Origin: a virus
DNA: 35,879 nt
IMG/VR virus record: IMGVR_UViG_3300027969_000235
Span: 1 to 35,879 of that record
Direction: 5' to 3' (one strand)
How positions within the stretch are numbered: position 1 is the first letter of the stretch; each line of letters opens with the position of its first letter. Under the pieces are notes generated by a model. It saw only the letters and a list, made by a program, of their open reading frames with translations, did no database searches and was not told the origin of the DNA. This document shows, one piece after another, positions 8,635-14,929 of the stretch. The position numbers and the translations under genes were made by a program.

Positions 8635-8762
8635 TTTTTCTTTGCCGCCGCGCGTTTCTCAGCGTAGGCAATCGCAACTGCTTGCTTGACTGGCTTACCA
8701 GCTTTAACTTCAGTCTTGATGTTTTCTTTAAATGCTTTAGGTGAAGCAGATTTCTTGAGCAT
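8631..8762 (-). CDS. Conserved basic phage microprotein (43 aa)
   Basis: The product starts MLKKSASPKAFKENIKTEVK and continues AGKPVKQAVAIAYAEKR before a run of Ala and Lys. About one residue in three is Lys. It begins within the last codons of the terminase large subunit gene and overlaps the next microprotein by 4 bases, so it is held tightly inside the packaging operon. The pattern SPKAFK.N...E..AGKP.KQAVAIAY recurs in small phage proteins. Function is unknown. Conservation of both position and basic character argues for a packaging or head-assembly accessory. Confidence 0.8.
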   Translation of the reverse strand: MLKKSASPKAFKENIKTEVKAGKPVKQAVAIAYAEKRAAAKKK

Positions 8763-10285
8763 TATGCACCCATCCAAGATCCAGACATTGTAGCCCTATT
8801 GGAAACAATCGTGCGCGCTTTTTCCGTGTACTCACGATGCGCTACAGGATAGGCAAACGTCACCGCCAGCGCGTCGGCTGCGTCAGGTGATGCCAATCCT
8901 CTAGACTTCATTTCTTTCTTGCCTTCCAGAAAGATCGTTCCCGCTGAGTTGGGCTTTTTCATCGGCCCAACCAAATCGTCTTTAAGCATCTTGTCCTGCG
9001 GGATGCTGGCTGACCGTAGCCACTCGCGCATCGCGCCCCACATTTCAGCCCGCTTGTTGCCCCACATTACAGGGTTCTTGGCTTTCCAACCAAAGTTTAC
9101 CCCTCGTACCTTATACCGTTGTTCGGTCAATCTGTCAAGTATACCGTAGCCCAAACCACCTTCGTCAATCACAGTTAGCGTTGGTTTGTATTCGTCAATC
9201 GCGTCAATGACACGCCCGACAATCGACATCGTATCCTCGCCCTTATAGCGCTTGATTGCTACGATGTCCCGCCCACGTCTGACAACAATCACAGTTGAGT
9301 CCAGTCCACCCCTTGCCGGGTCGACCCCTATTACTATAGGCGCGGTCTCATCCTTGTACTTAGGCCGCTTGAATGCGTCCTCGACAATCATTGGCGAAAT
9401 GAACTGATCCTCGCCCGCGCTTGGGAAGTCGCCGTACACCTCAACGCGCGCTTGGATCGAATCCTCGCCGTACTCCGCGATGATCTGCTCGTAGACCTGC
9501 TTATCCGTCCCTTCGACCGTCCGGGCATCAATCTGGCGCGTTTGCCAGAAGTTACGCTTACTATTAAACGTCTCGAAGAAGTACCCGCTGTTACGCCGTG
9601 GGTTGCTAAACGCAAACCAATAGCGGTCTAGGATGTTCTCGGTAAAGAACCCGGCACCCACCGCCCAGATCGCGTCGGCGATACCGCTGGCCTCGTCGAA
9701 GATCAACATCATGCCGTCGTGGTTGTGTACCCCGGCGTAAGCGTCTGGGTTTTCTTCGCTCCACAACTTGCCTTCCGCTGCCCAATAGCGCGTACCTTTC
9801 TTTAAGTCGCGCTCGACCAGTTCGGTCAGCCACGCCGCCGGTACAATCTTAGTCGCGCTGATCTCCCACCAGTGGCTGTTGATAATCATCGCTTGCCACT
9901 TGGTCAGTTCGCCCCAGGTGACAGACCGTAACTGCGCCTCACTGTTGGCGCTCACAATGACCGTCGAGCCGATGCGCGTGGATAGCATCCACAGGATCAG
10001 CCAGCTAACTAACGCCGACTTACCAATACCCCGACCGCTGGACACCGCCTCGCGTAGCGTGTCCATGTTGACCTTGCCTTCGTTGGCTTTGATGTGCTTA
10101 CTAATGTCGCGCAGGATCTCGCGCTGCCATTTGCGCGGGCCTTGGAACTTAGCTAACGGTGTGTTCGGTTGCCCCCAGGGAAACGCGAACAATACAAACG
10201 CTTCAGGATCGTTCGCTATCGCGGGTGACCACAACCGCGTCATCAACGTCTGCTCTTCGGCTGATGTATAGATCGGTTTTTGCAT
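8762..10285 (-). CDS. Terminase large subunit (507 aa)
   Basis: This is the ATPase and nuclease that translocates DNA into the prohead and cuts it. A Walker A motif SSGRGIGKSAL lies at residues 82-92 and Walker B MMLIFDEAS at 192-200 (catalytic Glu198). The RNase H-like nuclease contributes Asp312 in VIGVDPARGG, Asp364 in TVIDEGG and Asp458/Asp461 in SPDAADAL. Length is typical. The ATG at 10285 lies inside the small-subunit frame, giving an 83-base overlap. An in-frame ATG at 10243, behind a GAAGAG site, is an alternative start that would remove 14 residues. TerS lies directly upstream and the portal downstream after two microproteins. Confidence 0.95.
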   Translation of the reverse strand: MQKPIYTSAEEQTLMTRLWSPAIANDPEAFVLFAFPWGQPNTPLAKFQGPRKWQREILRDISKHIKANEGKVNMDTLREAVSSGRGIGKSALVSWLILWMLSTRIGSTVIVSANSEAQLRSVTWGELTKWQAMIINSHWWEISATKIVPAAWLTELVERDLKKGTRYWAAEGKLWSEENPDAYAGVHNHDGMMLIFDEASGIADAIWAVGAGFFTENILDRYWFAFSNPRRNSGYFFETFNSKRNFWQTRQIDARTVEGTDKQVYEQIIAEYGEDSIQARVEVYGDFPSAGEDQFISPMIVEDAFKRPKYKDETAPIVIGVDPARGGLDSTVIVVRRGRDIVAIKRYKGEDTMSIVGRVIDAIDEYKPTLTVIDEGGLGYGILDRLTEQRYKVRGVNFGWKAKNPVMWGNKRAEMWGAMREWLRSASIPQDKMLKDDLVGPMKKPNSAGTIFLEGKKEMKSRGLASPDAADALAVTFAYPVAHREYTEKARTIVSNRATMSGSWMGA

Positions 10286-10664
10286 TCTCTAGCACTCTGG
10301 TTTGCGCGGCTTCTAAGGCTTGGGTAATGCTGATCCGCTGATACACGTCAACGCTGACTTCTTGCTTGGCTGTCCATTCGTGCCGGTGACGCAGGATCTC
10401 TAGCGCCGCTTTGGAGTCGCCACCCAACGCCGCGTCGTGCAGCACTTTTGAGATTTCGCGTTCGTTATCTGCGCGACCTTTCTTTTCAGCCATTTCCGCA
10501 ACTGGGTCTAGCTGACACAGTTGCCGATACTCAGCGGGCAGCATACCAGCGGCCAGCGCCAGCGAGTCACCTTTTAGACCTAACTTCGCCGCGTCATAGA
10601 TGGACTGAAGACGCGCCTCTGTTGCCCGGACATCACGAACTGTTAGTGGCAAAGATTTGAACAT
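10203..10664 (-). CDS. Probable terminase small subunit (153 aa)
   Basis: A helical protein opening MFKSLPLTVRDVRATEARLQ, followed by a possible helix-turn-helix (KLGLKGDSLALAAGMLPAEY) around residues 28-50. Further helices include KVLHDAALGGDSKAALEILR, and the end of the gene overlaps TerL by 83 bases. Small terminase subunits recognise the packaging site and stimulate TerL. Position, size and an N-terminal HTH support this role, though no single residue proves it. The frame stays open to an ATG at 10781, but the extra segment is Arg-rich and crosses an A/T tract and the first 19-base repeat, so I start at 10664. No Shine-Dalgarno sequence is visible there. Confidence 0.75.
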   Translation of the reverse strand: MFKSLPLTVRDVRATEARLQSIYDAAKLGLKGDSLALAAGMLPAEYRQLCQLDPVAEMAEKKGRADNEREISKVLHDAALGGDSKAALEILRHRHEWTAKQEVSVDVYQRISITQALEAAQTRVLENAKTDLYISRRADVDDAVVVTRDSERS

Positions 10665-10756
10665 GGCTGGATTGTAACAAAAAAATTTTAAAAAATGTTT
10701 GCGGGGGGTGCGTTTCCGTGACCGGTCGGGCCAAGGCCCTACCCGGCCCCCTCTTT

Positions 10757-10775
10757 TGTACCCGGACATTGCCAT
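10757..10775 (+). repeat. 19-base repeat, copy 1
   Basis: The sequence is TGTACCCGGACATTGCCAT, identical to copy 2 at 10888-10906. It lies about 90 bases upstream of the TerS start. The reverse complement faces TerS, so it could be a leftward promoter or regulator-binding site. Confidence 0.85.
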
Positions 10776-10843
10776 GGGCACAACAGCCGATCGGCCATTG
10801 CGCCAGCTAGCTGCCAGCGTTCAGGCCATCGCGTGCGCGTGCC

Positions 10844-10882
10844 CATGTGTGCGCGTGCGCGTGTGTGCGCGTGTGCGCGTGC
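10844..10882. repeat. 39-base alternating pyrimidine-purine tract
   Basis: Every step from C844 of this kilobase to C882 alternates pyrimidine and purine (CA, TG and CG dinucleotides). A second 12-base alternating run lies just left at 10831-10842. Such CG/TG tracts readily adopt left-handed Z-DNA under negative supercoiling. Two imperfect copies of GTGCGCGTGCCCA bracket the tract. Confidence 0.85.
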
Positions 10883-10887
10883 CCAGG

Positions 10888-10906
10888 TGTACCCGGACAT
10901 TGCCAT
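10888..10906 (+). repeat. 19-base repeat, copy 2
   Basis: Exact match to copy 1, 131 bases further right and directly after the alternating pyrimidine-purine tract. An exact 19-base match in a non-coding stretch of this size is very unlikely by chance. Confidence 0.85.
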
Positions 10907-10944
10907 CCGCTAAAGTTGTGCTAAAAACTAGAAATGTACCCACT

Positions 10945-10962
10945 TGTACCCAGCATTGCCAT
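10945..10962 (+). repeat. Degenerate repeat, copy 3
   Basis: TGTACCCAGCATTGCCAT has one base deleted and one changed relative to copies 1 and 2, and lies 57 bases beyond copy 2. A half-site TGTACCCA also occurs at about 10935. The preserved ends TGTACCC and CATTGCCAT suggest two contact blocks. Confidence 0.75.
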
Positions 10963-11188
10963 CCTAAAAAATCGCGCCAGGAAAAACGCGCGCGGATCTG
11001 TGGCCGTCGTACAGCAAAATCCCCTATATTTATACATCCTTCAAACTTGAAAGTTAGACATGGCTATTCTGGGGTACACCCCGCAAACCCGCGCCGTTAT
11101 GCGGTTTTGTGTGCCCACTCGCCCCGCGTTTGACGCTTACATTTCGCTCACACAGTGACAACAAGGGTTTCCCCTAGTCAAAAAGTTA

Positions 11189-11217
11189 TTGACACGCCAT
11201 GATCGACTGTGTACAGT
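11189..11217 (+). promoter_or_regulatory. Sigma-70 promoter of the early cassette
   Basis: A perfect -35 TTGACA (11189-11194) and a -10 TACAGT (11212-11217) are separated by 17 bases. The expected start of transcription is near 11224, about 43 bases before the first ATG at 11267. This is among the best host-type promoters in the window and points to immediate early expression. Confidence 0.85.
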
Positions 11218-11266
11218 ACTTACATGGCGCAGTACAACGCAGCGTCAACAACCCGGAGAGCACAAA

Positions 11267-11452
11267 ATGAACAAGTCGGAACTTCGCGAAATCGTGTTTG
11301 TGATCCAGTACCACAAACTTGGAATGCGTGACACGGCCGCGCGCGCATTGTCCGCGCTGATCCGCGCGGCGCGCACTAAACGATCATCGGCCGCGCTGTG
11401 GGAATACGCAACGATGCTGCAGCTTGACACTCACCCTGACTTTATCGCCTAA
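11267..11452 (+). CDS. Early hypothetical protein (61 aa)
   Basis: ATG at 11267 follows a GGAGAG ribosome site at 11255-11260 and is the first gene behind the strong promoter. The product is a basic helical protein: MNKSELREIVFVIQYHKLGM, then an Ala/Arg-rich helix (ARALSALIRAARTKRSSAAL), ending in LDTHPDFIA. No cysteine or membrane segment is present. I do not recognise the family. The Ala/Arg helix could bind nucleic acid or a host protein. Being the first early gene suggests a host-takeover or regulatory role, which is only an inference from position. Confidence 0.7.
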   Translation: MNKSELREIVFVIQYHKLGMRDTAARALSALIRAARTKRSSAALWEYATMLQLDTHPDFIA

Positions 11453-11493
11453 CATCAGACGGGGGGCGCAAGCCCCCGACACAGGAGAGCAAC

Positions 11494-11718
11494 ATGACCA
11501 AGACTGACAAATATAACCTTGTATGCGCGTACAAGAATGCGTGGATTGCCGTGAAGGGTACGAGTGTCGACGTCGATTTTGAGAACGGGAATCTTTACGC
11601 GATCCGCAAACAGCGCCCGTCCGGTTCGTGGAGTGAGCCAGAATTGATCAATACGTCGGCGTTGATCGAACGTCTCGGGATTCTGGCCGGTCAATTGTCC
11701 GCGCGCGTCAACAATTAA
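11494..11718 (+). CDS. Early hypothetical protein (74 aa)
   Basis: The start at 11494 is preceded by AGGAGAG, a strong ribosome site. The product is compact and mixed alpha/beta: YNLVCAYKNAWIAVKGTSVD, VDFENGNLYAIRKQRPS, then a C-terminal helix (LIERLGILAGQLSARVNN). It lies 41 bases behind the 61-residue gene and just before a hairpin terminator. The family is not recognised. It is small, neutral and soluble, like many phage proteins that act on host enzymes, but no target can be read from the sequence. Confidence 0.75.
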   Translation: MTKTDKYNLVCAYKNAWIAVKGTSVDVDFENGNLYAIRKQRPSGSWSEPELINTSALIERLGILAGQLSARVNN

Positions 11719-11725
11719 AATTCCA

Positions 11726-11761
11726 GCGAATGCGTCTTCGGGCGCATTCGCGGGCGTTTTG
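11726..11761 (+). terminator. UUCG-loop hairpin, probable partial terminator
   Basis: GCGAATGCG (11726-11734) pairs with CGCATTCGC (11743-11751), extended by T-G and C-G pairs around a UUCG tetraloop. The tail is GGGCGTTTTG, a short T-run, so it may only attenuate transcription before the Cys-rich gene at 11795. Confidence 0.7.
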
Positions 11762-11794
11762 TCCGGTAACACTTCACTACACTACGGAGAACCT

Positions 11795-12469
11795 ATGATT
11801 CACTTCGTCGCAAAATCATCCAACACAAAAACCGGGCCGATCCCGATTACTTACAGCGCGCGCGATACGTGCCCCGCTAGTTGCGGGCAGATGAAAGCTT
11901 GTTACGCCGATGCGGGGTTTCACACTCGTTTGAATTGGGACAAAGTCCCGACGCGCGGAAAAGATATCGCAACGGTCGCGGCCAAAATTCGCGCGTTAAA
12001 ACCCGCGACGCTGTGGCGGTTTAACGTCGCGGGCGATTTACCGGGCATCGGTGAGGATATTGATGGCCCCGCGTTTGCGCAGCTAATCGAAGCAAACCGC
12101 GGGCGTCGCGGGTTTACGTACACTCACAAGCATTCGGACCGCGCGATCAAATTCGCGCGTTTCGCGACCAAACGCGGGTTTACCGTAAACCTATCGGCCG
12201 ACGACGCGGGTCACGCTGACAAGTTAGCGGAAACCGGTTTACCTGTCGCAGTCGTCGTGCCATTGGGTACGCCCGAACGCACGACGACACCCGCTGGTCG
12301 CGCGATCGTCGTGTGTCCCGCGCAAACGAAAGATGACGTTACCTGCTTTACCTGCGGACTATGCGCCCGCGCGAACCGCAAGGTTATCGTCGGGTTTCTC
12401 GCGCATGGCACGCGCGCCAAAGCGGCCGACGCAATCGCGCGTCGTGTCATTCCACTTGTTAAGGCTTAA
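11795..12469 (+). CDS. Cys-rich conserved phage protein, DUF7227-like (224 aa)
   Basis: ATG at 11795 follows ACGGAGA. The N-terminal signature is a KSSNTKTGPIPITYS stretch followed by three cysteines (C26, C30, C36) in CPASCGQMKACYA. The middle alternates strands and helices: TLWRFNVAGDLPG, GFTYTHKH, GFTVNLSADD and LPVAVVVPLG, a periodicity that fits a TIM-barrel-like fold. The C-terminal part has C174, C184, C187 and C190 (CFTCGLC). Seven cysteines in two groups suggest zinc or iron-sulfur sites. The N-terminal spacing (CX3CX5C) is not the radical SAM CX3CX2C pattern. Proteins with this opening occur in many phages without a known function. It has heavy GCG/CGC codon use and CGCG-rich DNA. 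Confidence 0.8.
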   Translation: MIHFVAKSSNTKTGPIPITYSARDTCPASCGQMKACYADAGFHTRLNWDKVPTRGKDIATVAAKIRALKPATLWRFNVAGDLPGIGEDIDGPAFAQLIEANRGRRGFTYTHKHSDRAIKFARFATKRGFTVNLSADDAGHADKLAETGLPVAVVVPLGTPERTTTPAGRAIVVCPAQTKDDVTCFTCGLCARANRKVIVGFLAHGTRAKAADAIARRVIPLVKA

Positions 12470-12471
12470 TC

Positions 12472-12570
12472 ATGAAACTCGAAACTTACGCTACTCTCGC
12501 GCTGGCGCTGTGGTGTTTCGTCGCGGGCGTCATCCTCGCGGATGGCATCATCGCGGCGTTGTGTCGTTAG
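12472..12570 (+). CDS. Single-pass membrane microprotein (32 aa)
   Basis: The frame starts two bases after the Cys-rich gene's stop. The product is MKLETYATLALALWCFVAGV followed by ILADGIIAALCR, with one hydrophobic segment spanning about residues 6-30. The only ribosome site is a weak AAGG inside the previous gene, so it would depend on coupled translation. It is followed by a strong terminator and closes the early cassette. Tiny membrane proteins in early phage operons can alter host membranes or exclude other phages. There is no direct evidence for this one, and the gene could be spurious. Confidence 0.5.
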   Translation: MKLETYATLALALWCFVAGVILADGIIAALCR

Positions 12571-12618
12571 TCATCGCGGCGGTTCTCGCCGCGATCCTAG
12601 TGATCATCCTAGACTTAT

Positions 12619-12646
12619 AAAAAAAGCCCCTAACGGGGCTTTTTTT
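12619..12646. terminator. Bidirectional intrinsic terminator
   Basis: AAGCCCC and GGGGCTT pair around a TAAC loop (12631-12634), with an A-run on the left and a T-run on the right, so it works on both strands. It separates the rightward early cassette from the convergent primase gene, whose last codons touch it. Confidence 0.92.
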
Positions 12647-14879
12647 ATACTTCAACCATTCGCCTTAATTCTGAGGCGCTGGCGCTTGCCATGTCGGGCG
12701 CGCAGTACACGTGACGCTTAGTCTCTAACCCGCGCGCAGCTACCCGCCCGCAGTCGATCCAACCCGCTTCCTTGATCGCCTGCAGTAGCGCTTGCTGGTA
12801 CAGTTTCATGCCTGCTGGCGCGCTACGGGCTAACTCATCCAACACGGCCTGCAGGGGCGCCGCGATCACGCCACGGGTAAAGACACCGCGTCGCCCGCGC
12901 ATTAATTCGAGAATGTAAGACTCAGCCCCGGAGAGCGAATTCTCCGTCATGGTCTGTTTAAATTCCGTCATGGGCGGGGCAGCGCCAGGATTGAATCGGG
13001 ATACGTCGCGGGCGTGCAACCATGCCGCCACGGCCGCGCGGCCGCCGGTTTTAAGCCACTGCCATATAGCGGCCCCATCCGCATCACTCATGCGCCCCAC
13101 GCGCGACCATATACAGAACCAACGGCGATCTTGGGCGCTGATCGATATAGGTAACAGATCATTAGAAAACGCGAGCACGAAGCCCCTATTGGCCATCATA
13201 TAGGGGTGTAACCCTTTCCGATTCACGGCCAACACTTCGGGCGGGGCCGCAATAATTGGTTTCAATTTATTGGCCAGAACCCGGCGATCGGCCGCAAGCG
13301 CTTCCTTCAACTCATTAATAACTAGAATCTCCGACTCTAGCTGGTAACCCCACTGCGACGTCAGCGACTCATTGTCAACCAAGCCATAGTTATGCTTATT
13401 TTCGCCACACACGGCCCATATGAACGGGTCGTACATCGTATCCTTACCCGATCCTTCATCCGACGCGTGTAGGATCGCATGGTTGATCTTAACGCGTGGA
13501 TTCTGGACCTTATAGGCCATCACGTCCCATATATGGTCTAACTCTGTTTGCACCGGCACTAGCTTGCGACAGTGATCGACCCATGCCTGTATAGGCCCCG
13601 CCATAGGCGTGGGGCGCGCGTCGACCCAACGGTTGGCATAAACCATACCATCGCGCGCCGTTAGCACCGACTCGCCCGCAGCATAGGTCAAGCCCGCGAG
13701 CACCTGCCCGCCCGCGACTGTACGGTTCTCATCAAACCACATAGACGCGCTAATCAAGCGCGCGCGCCCCGTAGGGCCTGAGTGCATAGAATGGCAAGCA
13801 ATCCCGCGATAGGTCGCGTCGAACGCGCGCCGGGACACCAGCACACGGTCTAATAGGTCGAAATAAGAATCGTCCGATTGGACATAGGCGAAGCGCTTAA
13901 ACCAGTCGGTCCGCTCGACCCGCGACCGCTCGCGCGCTTCAACCTGGGCGATGATCGAATCGGCATCCTCGCTAAACATATCGGTCTTCTTGACCTTCGA
14001 TAGCGCACCGCCCACAACGGACGCGAGCAGTTCTTCACGCAGGCCATAGGACCGTTTAGGGCCGCCCTCCTCTTCAACCCACGCCAAAAACCGCGACGAA
14101 TCCCATTCGGTGCAATGCGAATGCAAACAGCAGTACGCCCGCGAAGCGGGCATATAGCGGCCTTCTAGGTTACCGTCGGAGTGCTCCGCATGGTTGGGGC
14201 ATATCACGCCCCACCAGCCCGCAGGGTTACCCGCCTGGGTTACTTCTTTACGCTCAACCAGCCACGCCAGCACGTCATCCGACCCGTCATCCTTCAGAAC
14301 ACCGGGTCGGAAGTTGTTGGTCTCCGCTTCACCCGGCACGACCGATAAGGCGTTGCAAATCTCTTCAAGGCTAAACTCACGCGACGGGTTGAACTCAACC
14401 AAACGCGCGGCGAACCGCCCGCGTCCGGGCTTTAGATTGATCGAGCCAGGGATGCGGATGTTGCGCACTGGATTAATAGCGCCAGGGTCCGTATAGCCCG
14501 CCGCTGCTATAGCCTTAATCGCCGCGCTATAGACCGACTTATGGGGCTGATCGTCTAGCCGGAAGACATAGGCCCACTGGTAGTTGTCCTTGGACGTTTC
14601 AATGACCCATGTAGGGCGTATAGGCGGGGTCTTGCTTTTGGTCCCGACGTCATCCAACACCAGACACCAGACGTTTTCACAGAACGCCGCTCCTGCCGAT
14701 ACTCTTTGACCGTCGAATCGGTTCTCGATGAACGAACCAATGTTGACGTACCACGCGCCTTCACCGCGCGGCTTACGGTATGCGGGATAGGCGTAACCGC
14801 CTTCCCGCTCGACTTGTTTAGTGAATAGTACAACTTCACCCTCAGGCGCGAGGGCTATGATATGATCCACCAGTTCCAT
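12645..14879 (-). CDS. Primase-helicase, AEP plus D5/SF3-like ATPase (744 aa)
   Basis: A bifunctional replication protein that would prime and unwind DNA. Residues 1-180 resemble RepB-like or archaeo-eukaryotic primases: WCLVLDDVG (Asp76, Asp77) and a later RNIRIPGSINLKPG segment. A zinc-binding patch sits at about 227-256 (Cys227, His230, Cys250, Cys251, His253, His255, Cys256). The helicase part has a P-loop SDEGSGKDT at 473-481, in which Asp follows the invariant Lys, Walker B-like ILVINELKEA near 518-527, and FVLAFSNDLLP and DRRWFCIW further on, matching DUF5906-type phage and plasmid ATPases. RBS GAGGAG. It lies downstream of the DNA polymerase on the same transcript. Confidence 0.82.
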   Translation of the reverse strand: MELVDHIIALAPEGEVVLFTKQVEREGGYAYPAYRKPRGEGAWYVNIGSFIENRFDGQRVSAGAAFCENVWCLVLDDVGTKSKTPPIRPTWVIETSKDNYQWAYVFRLDDQPHKSVYSAAIKAIAAAGYTDPGAINPVRNIRIPGSINLKPGRGRFAARLVEFNPSREFSLEEICNALSVVPGEAETNNFRPGVLKDDGSDDVLAWLVERKEVTQAGNPAGWWGVICPNHAEHSDGNLEGRYMPASRAYCCLHSHCTEWDSSRFLAWVEEEGGPKRSYGLREELLASVVGGALSKVKKTDMFSEDADSIIAQVEARERSRVERTDWFKRFAYVQSDDSYFDLLDRVLVSRRAFDATYRGIACHSMHSGPTGRARLISASMWFDENRTVAGGQVLAGLTYAAGESVLTARDGMVYANRWVDARPTPMAGPIQAWVDHCRKLVPVQTELDHIWDVMAYKVQNPRVKINHAILHASDEGSGKDTMYDPFIWAVCGENKHNYGLVDNESLTSQWGYQLESEILVINELKEALAADRRVLANKLKPIIAAPPEVLAVNRKGLHPYMMANRGFVLAFSNDLLPISISAQDRRWFCIWSRVGRMSDADGAAIWQWLKTGGRAAVAAWLHARDVSRFNPGAAPPMTEFKQTMTENSLSGAESYILELMRGRRGVFTRGVIAAPLQAVLDELARSAPAGMKLYQQALLQAIKEAGWIDCGRVAARGLETKRHVYCAPDMASASASELRRMVEV

Positions 14880-14898
14880 GTGTGCTCTACTCCTCGTT

Positions 14899-14928
14899 GA
14901 TCCCGCCCTAGCCGGCGGGATTTTTTTT
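14899..14928 (+). terminator. Plus-strand terminator within the leftward replication operon
   Basis: Stem ATCCCGCC (14900-14907) and GGCGGGAT (14914-14921) with a CTAGCC loop, followed by T922-T928. The T-run follows the stem only on the plus strand, so it would stop antisense transcription. On the sense mRNA the same hairpin lies just upstream of the primase ribosome site. Confidence 0.8.
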
Positions 14929-14929
14929 G

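Larger units (their letters stand above)
10665..11266. other. Divergent control region without genes
   Basis: Six hundred bases separate leftward TerS from the rightward early cassette. From left to right: an A7-T4-A6 tract (10679-10695), a G6 run (10703-10708), a 19-base repeat, an alternating pyrimidine-purine tract, two more repeats, an AT-rich patch (about 11021-11040), the imperfect palindrome TTCAAACTTGAA near 11039-11050, a GGGGTACACCCC near-palindrome near 11071, and a sigma-70 promoter at 11189-11217. The open frame 10699-11133 on the plus strand has no coding character. Early control, the packaging site or a replication origin could be located here. The sequence alone does not decide. 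Confidence 0.7.

Noticed and set aside
10665-10781. Longer N-terminus for the terminase small subunit (start at 10781)
   Set aside because: It adds 39 Arg/Lys-rich residues encoded across an A/T tract and a 19-base repeat, unlike the rest of the protein.
10757-10962. CRISPR-like array
   Set aside because: Only three short repeats with unequal spacing (131 and 57 bases) and no cas genes, so not an array.
10699-11133. Plus-strand open frame of 144 codons in the control region
   Set aside because: It runs through the alternating tract and the repeats, is rich in Arg, Cys and Val from low-complexity DNA, and has no ribosome site or family likeness.
11455-11772. Minus-strand open frame of 105 codons
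   Set aside because: It is antisense to the 74-residue early gene and crosses the UUCG terminator hairpin.
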